64,000 nt of DNA, taken from Pterobdella sp. o SKG-2022. Lineage: Eukaryota; Annelida; Clitellata; Hirudinida; Piscicolidae. The position numbers and the translations under genes are program-made. This document shows, piece after piece, positions 1 to 9,759 of the stretch. Each line of letters starts with the position of its first letter. Position 1 is the stretch's first letter. The notes under the pieces were generated by a model. That model was given only the letters and a program-made list of their open reading frames with translations. It was not told the DNA's origin and searched no databases. The stretch spans positions 4,035,863-4,099,862 of the forward strand of contig OZ038321.1 in the NCBI GenBank assembly GCA_964035795.1, in the 5' to 3' direction.

Positions 1-3000
1 AAGTCGGAAGCCGATGACCGACATCTCAGCTCACGTTTCTTCTACAGCGCTTGCTTCAACAGGAACAAAATCCATTCTGATACTCATTCATTAAATGATA
101 CAACCACTTCTGAATTACCCAAAAGCACTCAAAATCGCTTTACATTTTTCATTAAGTCTACTGACTTTGTCTCATTCAATTCGAAAATTCTCGATTTTAC
201 CATCACAACTTTTTCTAACACACCACTTTTGTCTATCCACAAATTCTTGACAAACAACAGAACTATAATAGTTAAAACAGACTCTTTTATCAACTTCAAC
301 ATGGCTATAAAACAACACCTGGACTAAAAATCAGCACTTTCTTTGACTCATCTTTTATCCTTTTCAACGTTTCACAATTAATTACTAAATTCTATCTTGA
401 AAAATTTATAAAAGTAAAGTTCAACAATTTAAGCAGTGATACCATCAACTCTTGACTGGTACGTACAAGTACCAAGTCATCTCACCAAAATCATCCATGA
501 TGGCAATAGGATCAAGCTTTTTATGGGCTGGTTTCAGCTCGTCTTAACCTGAAACTGTTTCGCTGCTCTTATTGTCAACTCTACGGGCATTCCAGCAGCC
601 AATGCCTGCAAAAAAAAAGATCGTTTTTTTGTGCAGAACCGAAACACCTTGAATTCCCTTGCTACTTTTCTCCAAGATGCGTTGCGTGCGCTTTGACAAA
701 AAACCAAGCCGATCATTTGGTTGACTCTAGAGACTGCTCTTAATTCATTAAGCAGAAGCTGCTGAAACAGAAGAACATAAACAGATGACTATTCTTTGTT
801 ACTTCTTCACAAAAACAATACTCTCTTCAAACTTGGTCTTCTCAACCCCATTCCATCATTAACAAATCATCTCCTATTCTCGATGCCATCTCATCTTAAT
901 CGTTCAACCTGCTTGCTCTTACTGGAACTTGCGTCACTTCAAACCACCATTACTTTTTTCACTATAATATGTCCTTTTATATACAGTGTCCTACATTTCC
1001 ATCAAATATTTGGAAACGCGGCGGTGGAATTTTCTATTATTTAACAAACAACATTTCCACTACTAGCTTAAACCAGAAGGCATACACTTATTTTAAAATA
1101 TTACCCACCAGACTTTCAACTCGAATCTTGACTCTCAACTTATTCGTCATCTACTGAACACCTAATAACCTTACTTTTATCAACCAACTATCAACTCATT
1201 TAAACGATCTGCCATCTTTAACCACCCTCCATAATCTTATGTGATTTTAATTACCCTCAAATATCTAACCAAGCAAGCCTATTTTTTCAGCTAGTTTTAG
1301 ACCATAATATGATTCAACACATCAACTTCTCCACACACTCCTCAGAAGCAACACCCTCAACCTCTAACCTAACCAAAAATATTTTAAATCATCACTTTTC
1401 TTTTCAAACCATGCGCTCATCATTTGCAATTTAAATCTAAAAAAACATCTCTCATCACCAATAATTTTTTGTCAGACGATTCTATATGTTGTGCACAACA
1501 GATACCGGATCAATTACTCATGGAAACAAAAAAAAAACTGTGATAATAACAGCAATCATTACTACAAAAAGTACAACAATGACCTGCAAAATAGCAAAAA
1601 CTATCTTCATTTTAGTTGTTTTGATGAGGTGTCCTACCATGATGTCTACTTAGTAATTAAAAATCTCCCACTAAAAACCTCTCCACTCGACATCATACCA
1701 ACATTTTTTCTGAAACGTTTCTTAACAATCCTTTCTCCAATATTTGCTAAATTGGCAAAATTTTCTTTCTCTTAAGGCGTTTTTTCTTCCAATTTCAAAA
1801 CTTCCCAAGTGAGCCAACTTTTAAAAAAACTCAATCTGGATAAATCTACTTTTTCCATTTATAAACCGGTATCCAATCTAACAACACTATTTGAAGTTCT
1901 GAAAAAAATTGCTTCATTTCAACTTTCAGCTCATTTTTTTACTTCATCATTCTTCAACAAGTTTCAATCAGTTTACAATAAACAGTATTCGTGCGAAACT
2001 GTTTTTCTACACATATTACACGCTCAAAAAAGCTCAAAATAACGTTCGAAGAAGTCTGCTTGCTTCACTTGACCAGTCTGCCGCATTTGACACGATTGAC
2101 CACCAAATACTTATTTTTCGCTTGAAGAATGATTTCAAAGATTTAGACTCAGCTCTTCTTTGACTAACTTCATATTTTACAAATCGTTAGTAGGTAAAAC
2201 TTCTTCCCCCATTCTGCCTCTTTCAGCTGATGTTCCACAAGGTTCTATTTTTGGCCCTTTACTCTTTGACATCTATACTTCTCCTTTAGCCAAAATTTTT
2301 CAAAAACATCACATCACTTTTCATCAATATGCCGATGACATTATTCTCACACCCGAATTTCGCTACTACAACCCTCAACTGGCCGTCGAAGAAATATCTT
2401 AATTCGTCTTCTCTGTACACACTTGGCTTTCAAAAAACCTTCTTAAACTCAACATCGACAAAACCAATGGATTATTTGTCAGTACTAAATCGTGCATAAA
2501 AACCTTACCAAAAATAGTTAACATTGCTGATTAGCTTATGAGTATTGCTTAGAAAATAAAATTACTCGGTGTCATTATTGACACCATTCTCTCCTTCGAC
2601 CAACGCATCTTTTCAAGAGCCAAACAATGTAACCTACATATAAAAGCCATCAAACACTTTTGTAAATGCCTCACTTTTCAAACAGCTCACTATCACGCTC
2701 TTGCTCTCAACAATTGTAGACTGGACTATTGCAATTCTCTTCTCTACTTTCTTCCATCTACAATCATTAAAAATTTACAAAACTTCAAAACCATATTGCA
2801 CGCATTGTTCTCAACTGTGACTTCTTCACCCTATCAACTCTATGTCTACACAAGCTTCACTGGCTTCTTATATCCAAAAGGCTTGTTTTCAAGATAGCTA
2901 TTCTCACCTACAACTGTATTTATTCAAAAAATCATCAATATCTCTTCAAACTCACAAACAATAGTAATGTTTTCGTCTCGATTAGCAAACTCACCACTTC

Positions 3001-3232
3001 ACCAACCAGTAGGCAAAACCAAGAACTTCAGCAAACCATTTAGCCATGCAGCAGGGTCAATAACGAACGCTATTTCTAATGAAATTAGGTCGTTTCCTCG
3101 TTAATCGTTCAAATCATCGCCTGACTCATTTGTACAGACTATAACTCTTCATAAACTATATTGTACTTTTAAGTGCCTTTGATACATGTTTAATTAACGT
3201 GAAAAGTGCGCTATATAAATTTAACTAGATAA
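1..3232 (+). mobile_element. LINE A copy 1 (CR1/L2-like non-LTR retrotransposon), degraded
   Basis: A nearly complete but heavily mutated LINE that enters from the left edge. Around 560-730 an ORF1 tail shows a CCHC knuckle (CSYCQLYGHSSSQC) followed by more paired cysteines. From about 876 an EEP endonuclease starts with LDAISS and has the RGGGIFYY-type stretch. RT motifs run from about 1630: a finger-region SPLDIIPTFFLKRF, then LLASLDQSAAFDTIDHQIL, VPQGSIFGPLLF and HQYADDIIL, followed by a thumb/C-terminal NCRLDYCNSLLY. Reading frames break repeatedly (about 1775, 2042, 2163, 2402). The 3' end reads GCGCTATATAAATTTAAC then short AT repeats; from memory this is typical of L2/CR1 3' ends. ORF1 knuckles, EEP and RT occur in the order expected of the clade. 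Fossil; no function expected. Confidence 0.8.
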
Positions 3233-3594
3233 ATTAAAAACAAACAAATGATGAAGACATAAAGAAAACAAGAAAATTTTTAGAAAAGTAAACAAATCAT
3301 AAAAACATCAAAAAACAGCAAAAATATTGTTTGCTTCAAAAATCGAAAAAAACTGAGAAAACATAAAAAAAATTAAAAAAATAGAAGTTACAACGTGAAA
3401 AAAAATTTGAAAAAAAAAATAAAATAAAATCAATTTTCAAAAAATAAAAAAAATAATTATAATAAAATCATAAAAAACACCGCAAAAAAATAGTGAGAAA
3501 ACCAAACACTTAGTTGACGTAAAATAGCCGGAAATCAATATAATAGAAGCAAACACAAAATATTCATTAAATTAAATCATAAAGCTTATCGTAA
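3233..3594. other. AT-rich non-coding spacer
   Basis: Very A-rich stretch after the LINE 3' end with many A runs and no recognisable coding signal or repeat beyond low complexity. Confidence 0.6.
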
Positions 3595-3623
3595 GACGAA
3601 CTTATTACTTGATAAAGTTCGTC
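3595..3623. repeat. Short inverted repeat (9-bp arms)
   Basis: GACGAACTT and AAGTTCGTC are perfect inverted copies separated by 11 bases and would form a small hairpin. No flanking duplication was seen, so whether it is a mobile-element remnant is open. Confidence 0.45.
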
Positions 3624-3721
3624 GTAAGAAATGCTATTAGATTTGAGTTAATAAATACTTTGTGTTTGTTTTTCTCAATATTCGATTAAAACTATTCTAC
3701 GTCACCACAAACAAAAAAAAC

Positions 3722-4020
3722 TTAAAAAACATCATAAAGAACACTACAACTTCTTTCAAGGCATGATTCCCCTCCCCAACCAGGTTGGCACATATTAGAC
3801 AGACACTTTTTTGCGCTCTTCAGTGTCAAGTTCCCAAAACAACGACTTATTGGTATTTTGCATGGCAGGTTACAAACTAGTAGTGTGTAGTAGTAATACC
3901 ATTTTTTATATCTTAATTCTGACAAAGTTGGGTAATCATACCTTTATAAATTTTCTTTTTGTACTTTTTTTTACAGTCCACCAATCTATCAAAGTCATTA
4001 ATACACTCGCAATATTTGCC
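3722..4020 (-). CDS. Last two exons of a Cys-rich (EGF-like) secreted protein gene
   Basis: Two exons joined by a 65-bp GT..AG intron (3877-3941). The upstream exon (4020 down to 3942) reads GKYCECINDFDRLVDC then a basic run, and ends one base into a codon at AAAG|GTATGA. The downstream exon (3876 to the TAA at 3722-3724) restores the frame after CTACTAG and gives VCNLPCKIPISRCFGN, later CLSNMCQPGWGGESC and LERSC. The CxPGWxGxxC pattern is the EGF-family signature; the remaining cysteines resemble a disulphide-rich extracellular module. Agreement of frame across canonical splice sites supports a genuine host gene end rather than a chance ORF. Upstream exons were not identified; the exon entering at 4020 appears to be phase 0. 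No function beyond 'probably secreted or extracellular' is claimed. Confidence 0.5.
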
Positions 4021-4309
4021 CTGAATTTGATGTTTTACGCTTATTTATTTTTTGCAAAACTGCCGATTTATTTAACATAGATTCCCGCCTTCTCTGCCAC
4101 GCATTTCTTCAGAAGCTATTAATCTTGTAAATACCTTCGGTAGTTAATTTTTTAAAAATCGATCTTTTTCGAAATCTTTACCAACATCTATTTTGTGTTT
4201 CACAGCTTCTGTTTTAACAAACAATTAAATACAGCTCTCTTATTTTTCATATGCTGGTAAAGAAGTAGGTTTTTACGTTTTTTACCCAACAAATCTTCTC
4301 TATTAGACT

Positions 4310-5606
4310 TAATTAAGTAAAAGGGTTATCTGCACCATTTTAAAAGAAGTTGGAAAGTGCCCTGGGAAATGAAAAAGCGGAAAGTTTGCATATAATGAGA
4401 GTGAAAATTCCAGAAAACCGCTTCAGCATGAAAATAGGGATTGTATCTAAAGGGAAAGAGTTATGAATTACATCAATTTTAGTCTTGAAAAAAGTGCTGA
4501 AGTTATCAACAAAAAGATCATATTTTGCAAAAGTTTGAGGAGGAAGTGGAGAAGACTTGTGACGTAAGAAGTTTGCAGTTTGCCAAAAGGCTTTGGAGCT
4601 AGGTGTCACAGAGGATAGCGATAGATTTAGATTATCCGCCCGTGACTTGTTAATGACGGCGTGGGCAAGTTTACGTGAAATCCTGAATTTATTCACTGAT
4701 TGTCGGGAACTTGCATGCAGAGCTTTCGCAGGTTGGATATCTATTCCACTATTTTCCTTCTTCGGCGCTTGGCGGTGAAAGCATTCTCAGACAGATGAAA
4801 GTGTGAATGCAAGCTGGAGCTAAAAAAGTGAGGGCGTAAAGGAGCATGAAAGTTCATCAAAGAAAGGAAGAATCTTTTATGGAACTAACAAAGCCATCGA
4901 CTATGGAAATCCAAGGATTTATAAGTAGATCGTTTAAAAAGCTGAAATTTCACTCAAAGCTGGCCAAGTTAAGATTCCTAAAAGAGCGAGAAGTGACACG
5001 ATGAGTTAGAAGTATGATAGATGTGATTGAATGATTCTAGTAAAATTAATGATGGAAAATTATCAATTGAACTAAGAGATTGAGTGGTTATAAAAACAGA
5101 AAGTGAAAAAGTTGAAGATGATGTCTTGCTTGTAGAAGAAGTTGAAAAAGTTTTCATAGTTGTTGAAATTGAGGTTGATGAAGATGAAGTAGTTGAAGAA
5201 GAACTAGTCAAAGAGGTGGTTGAAGATGAACCAATCGAAGTAAGCGTGGTAGCTGAAAGAAATTGGTTAGAGATGAACTAGTCAAAATGATGCTTAGAGA
5301 TGAACTAGATGAAAAGGTAGTTGAAGATGTTAAAAGAAAATAATGTGGTAGCTGATAGAAATTTAAAAAGAAATAAAATGAAAAGAGATGAGATGGTCAA
5401 GCAGAAAGATGAAGATGAGGTGGTCGAGGAAGTACGATTGCTGATTGAGATTTTGAAGATGTAATCGTCTTTGGTTTTCTCCCTCTTTTTTTTGGTAATC
5501 GAAAGTTTCCCAGACTTTACGAAAGACATTATTTTGCAATGTGTTTAGAGCTGCTTGAATTATATCAATTTCGGAAATGATACTCGCGATGGCGGACATG
5601 TTATCG
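4310..5606 (-). mobile_element. LINE A copy 2, internally deleted
   Basis: The minus strand starts with an ORF1 N-terminus (MVDNMSAIASIISEIDIIQ) that matches the copies at 21.5 kb and 61.15 kb, then a Thr/Ser-rich stretch. At about 4990-5080 it jumps straight to the end of the EEP domain (SSCHFSLF, equivalent to the HRVTSRSLRK region of other copies), so the knuckles and most of the endonuclease are missing. It continues through a linker (SVNKFRISRKLAHAVINKSR) to the first RT block (DTIPIFMLKRFSGIF) and fades near 4310. Its 5' end abuts the 3' tail of R2-like element A at about 5607. Confidence 0.65.
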
Positions 5607-6008
5607 ACCATGAGAATATTATTAATTTTCTTTTTAGCATTAAGGTTGTCGTAATTTATCTAGCTAGATGGGTCATAACAAATGACCAAGGGCTAACTAG
5701 AGTTTCTAACCAAGATCCAAAACATTCCTCAAGATCCTCGCTGTTCCCAACATGAGGTTTTTTGTAGTACTCCAACTTCCGTTCTTATTTCTAACATATT
5801 CATGTAATCGTTCTCTATAAAGCTTTCTGGTTATGTTCATACTGTTTATTCCCCCATTTAAAGCCATTCTTTCTTCATCGGTCCCAATAGAGTTTTTGCT
5901 ACATTATCGTGTCGTCTTTCTGTGCCAGTTTTCACATTCACAAATATATGTTGAACAGTTCACCTCTAGTCCCACACATTTTACATAGAAAGCTGTTGCT
6001 GCTCTTGT

Positions 6009-6755
6009 TGTTGTTTTTGAGCGATGAGTGAAAGCGAGTTAGTATAGTAGGGGTTGGGGTTGTGAAATGTTTGAGAGGTCTGACATCGATTTCCACTTAT
6101 CCCATATCATCAGTCATTTTAGGGTTTGATGCCTTTGTGTCAGAAGGAGGTGGTTCAACAGGTGGCCGATGTATACGAGGATATTTGTAGATGGCGTGCT
6201 CAGCGGTCTCATCGCCTAGGCCGCATTTCCGACATATGATATCAACTGCTCTGTTGATTTTTGCCCACCAATAGTTGAGTTCTGGATGGTGACCAGATTG
6301 AAGGCGGCCTAACGTCACTTGATCTTTTTTTCCCAGTTGGTCTTCTTCGCGGGTTTTCGGGTGCAATCCTTTTCGATTTTTCTAGTGCTATGACGCAGAG
6401 TTGTGTGGCTCTCGCGCCAATTTTTGGAAGATTAGCCTCGGCAAGGATTTTCTCCACTGGTGTGGTTTTGACTTGTCCGGTGATAGCTTGTCCCGCAAAT
6501 CGTTGGCACGTTTTCAGCTTTTCCATAGTTGAAGACGACACCCACGGTAGCCATGCGGCCCCTGCATATTCAACATCTGATCTGCCCGTCGCGATGTAGG
6601 TAGCCCGTAATGTTTTTTTGTCGTAGCTCCAGTCAGTCGTCGCAAGTCATCTCAAAGCACTAGCCAGTCTCCGCATCTTTCTACCGACATTCGCTGCATG
6701 GAGGGCAAAGGTTAACTGACGATCATATGTGACACCAAGGAACCATATTGACAAT
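6009..6755 (-). mobile_element. 5'-truncated LINE nested in R2-like A, with 16-bp target-site duplication
   Basis: The insert is flanked by CTGTTGCTGCTCTTGT (5993-6008) and CTGTTACTGCTCTTGT (6756-6771), one mismatch, as expected for target-primed integration. Its minus strand encodes the C-terminal part of a jockey/CR1-like polyprotein: LGVTYDRQLTFALHAANVG, then YAGAAWLPWVSSSTMEKL, QAITGQVKTTPVEKILAEA, and finally TLGRLQSGHHPELNYWW with a Cys/His segment CRKCGLGDETAEH. The end in genomic order is AAAAACAACAACAAC, a 3' tail-like stretch. The host R2-like reading resumes on both sides (LKFHIDKSSN before, SFLCKMCGTRGE after), which makes the nesting unambiguous. Only the 3' ~0.75 kb was integrated. 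Confidence 0.85.
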
Positions 6756-8531
6756 CTGTTACTGCTCTTGTCAATATGGAACTTAAGATAATTTTTTCTC
6801 AAGGCTTGTTCCTGCGCTGCACATAAAAGTGCTTCAGTTGGAGCCTTGAGATCTCTTCTTGTTAGCCATTTCCAAGTCAGTCTATGGTCTGCATTTGTCG
6901 ACATTTCTCTTCGGAATTGGCCATGCATTTTTTTTCAAGCCATTTTTCTTTATTTTCTTGTGAATTTATTTACTGGAATTCATTTTTTTTGATATTTTTA
7001 ATATTTATTATATTCATTATTGCTTCAATCAATTTTTTTTGAGAATTTTTCACATATGATCTTAAATTATTTACTTGGCTCTTTATACAAAAACTTACGT
7101 CTATTAACCCTCTACCTCCTTTTTGTCTTTTTTAATATAGTCTGTATACATCACTTTTAGGATGTAACGCACGGTGAAGTGTCATTAACTTTTGTCTTTC
7201 TATCACACTCTCAAGCTCTTGTTTTTTCCAATCCAACACACCAGCACTATAACTGAAAATAGCTACCGCCCATGTATTTATTGTCGTAATTTTTTTTTAC
7301 CATTTAATTTTAAGCTCAGAATTAATTTTAGTCTATGTTTATATTCTTTAATTAGTTTTTTTTGCTTCTTTCTCTTTTATTTCATCAAGCTTAATGATAC
7401 CAAAATATTTATATCCTTTTTTTCGTACCTCTTCTGAAATTTTCCTATTCCATAGTTTTATTTTTTCGCATCCACAATTTTCCCTCTTTCAATGTCAATA
7501 CACCGCACTTCTCAAATCTGAATTCCACTTCAATGTTAGTACTGAGCATGTGACACGTTTAACAAGTGAGTCTAGTTGCTTTTTATTTTTACCAAATAGT
7601 TTCACGTCGTCCATAAACATTAAGTGGTTTACTCTGCACTCTTTCTTATCCCTGCGCTCCTTCTTTTCAACATTGCTGAAAGTGGTATCATACTTAATAC
7701 AAATAGTAATGGTGATAGGCTATTGCCTTGGAACAATCCTCTTCTGACATCAACGTTTTCTAGTTCTTTTCCATTTGATGTCATAGAAAGTTTCCATTGT
7801 TTCATGCTATTTTCTAGAAACTTTTGGACATTCTGTGCAGTTTCAGCTACTTCTAAGAATTCGATGATCCAGCTGTGAATGCTGTATCATAGGCCTTTTT
7901 GTAGTCAATACAAGCCATTGCAAGATTTTTTTTCTTTTTCCACAATCCTTCAATACTGTTTTATATATAAGCAATTGGTCTTTCGCGCCTCTGCATGCGT
8001 GGGTAATTCCTTTTGGTTCTTCTGGCATAAGATTACAATCAACTAAATGTTCATAAATTTTTTCTGCAATTATTTCTGTGAGCAGTTTCCACATAACTGG
8101 CAAGGAAGTAAATAGGCCTGTAGTTTCCAATTGTATTTTCTTTTGCCGGGTCTTTTTGACATAGTACTGTTCGACCATGTCATCCATTCAGATATAATTT
8201 TTTCGCCTTTCATTAAATTTTTCAGTTGTTGAGCATTTTTTTTCATGGAGACTAGTTAGTTTTTCAAACGAATATCCTTAAACACTATCTTTTTCCGGTG
8301 ATTCCCAATTATCCATTTTAGTACATCGTGTTACTATATCATTGGAATAAATCTCAAGATCCTCTTGCCTCCTAATTTTCTGATTTCCTTTTCTGCAGTC
8401 ATTTAGCTATTAAGAATCTCTTTTATGGTTTTTAGTTACACTCGAAATATTTGACCAAAACTTTTTACTTTCTTCTGCATTTGGAGTGTCGCCGTTTACA
8501 TTTTCTCCTTTTCTTTTAATAACATGTATAT

Positions 8532-8692
8532 TTTACCAGTAAACTTCAAATTATGAGGATTTATAAGAAGACGTAAAAAAAAATTTTATTTAGGTAAAAT
8601 TTTTAACTAGTAAAATCTTTTCATAATTCATTAGCAAAGTTGTAGAGAAAAGTAGTCTTATAAATTCTCATAATTTGAAGTTTACTGGTAAA
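8532..8692. mobile_element. Foldback/MITE-like element (41-bp inverted arms)
   Basis: The left arm begins TTTACCAGTAAACTTCAAAT and the right arm (8652-8692) is its inverted copy with about three mismatches over 41 bases, leaving an AT-rich middle of about 80 bases. It interrupts the linker region of R2-like A. No clear target-site duplication was found, so the superfamily is unassigned. Confidence 0.7.
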
Positions 8693-9240
8693 GTTCAAGT
8701 TTACAAAAGAACGTACGATGTCTTTAAAAAAAAGTACCATGTATAGTTTTTTTGGTCAATATTGAAAAGCTTAATTTGTCTGTATTGTTCGATTCGTTCT
8801 TCATATCTTAGAGTTTTTGCACTTTTTGCTAATAATCTTTGCTTTAGTTCTTCTATTAAGGATTTAACATTGTTTATTTTTCCGCTATGCTTATCAATTA
8901 TTAATTTTAATTCATTCTTTTATCTTTTCCCAAGTTTTCCATTTTTTTCCTTCTCCGAAAAATTTATTTCTTGTCTCAACTTTGTAACATCTCCTTGAAG
9001 TATTTCTATCCATTTTGGGATCTTGTTTGATGCAGTGGATTTTTTCAATCCTAATTTTTGTGTAACCAACACAATGACTGCCCTAATTAGTTGATTTTGT
9101 TTCGGTAATATCACTCGTTTTGATATACCTCAGTAACTTATTGAAATCAGCAGTAATATGATTTAATTTGCTTTTATCAACTATTTTGAAATGTATTAAT
9201 TTAGTGGTTAGTTGGTTTTCGAATATATGCTGATAAAAAT

Positions 9241-9560
9241 ATTAATGATATTAAGAAAATAAAATTTCTATTTGTACTAATATGAAAAATACATTAAGAA
9301 TTTATTCAAAGATGAATTAGTAAGAAATAATACTAATTATGAAAGAAATGAATACTCTTATGTATATGGGTTTTCAATAGTATATAAAAAAAGATGCTTT
9401 TAAAAAGTTCAGCAATAACAGACGATAATCTTTAGATTATTAGATTCTTGGGTCACTATCTCTCAAGCCCTTAACTTCAGCACCTACTCACACAGAAAAA
9501 CCTTTAAAAAATATGGGTAAAGAAGGGAATTAAAAAAGAGAAAAAAAATTTTAGAGGAAA
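9241..9560. repeat. Paired repeat, copy 1 (upstream side of R2-like A)
   Basis: About 320 bp that match 12690-13015 by eye, including the blocks AGTAAGAAATAA and ATCTCTCAAGCCCTTAAC followed by CAGCACCTACTCACACA. Both copies sit just beyond the 5' side of a minus-strand R2-like element. It could be an element 5' leader or an independent repeat. Confidence 0.55.
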
Positions 9561-9759
9561 GTTTCTTCCCTTTAACCGAATAAAAAAAAATCTCGAAACC
9601 TGTCTCAACTATCTAGGACAAGCCAATAACAAAACGAAAAACCTTTGAATGATCAAAATACTAAAGAAATATATGAAGTTGCTAAAGAAATTTTGTTTTT
9701 TTCTTGTGGATAACTATAAAAATAAATATTAATAATAATAAAAATATAACTAGAAAGGC
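9561..9759. other. AT-rich spacer
   Basis: Between the paired repeat and the 3' end of R2-like B. AAT/ATT-rich bases at about 9722-9750 may be the tail of element B. No coding signal that I can support. Confidence 0.4.

Larger units (their letters stand above)
5607..9240 (-). mobile_element. R2-like LINE A (RT, CCHC, REL-type endonuclease), degraded and interrupted
   Basis: Minus-strand element whose 3' end lies at about 5610. Recognisable parts in order: a mid-region (about 9115-8920) with VTQKLGLKKSTASNKIPKW; RT blocks around 8187-7843 (CLPVMWKLLTEIIAEKIYEH, DQLLIYKTVLKD) and a frameshifted catalytic-palm remnant MFMDDVKLFGKNKK near 7600; the conserved HPKSDVYRLY block near 7150; the pre-knuckle stretch LLCAAQEQALRKNYLKFHID at about 6780-6840; and after the nested insertion CKMCGTRGE near 5980. 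A conserved hairpin sits at 5671-5687. A second LINE lies at 6009-6755 and a foldback element at 8532-8692. Frames are broken throughout. N-terminal Myb-like sequence was not found, so the copy seems 5'-truncated at about 9240. Confidence 0.75.
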
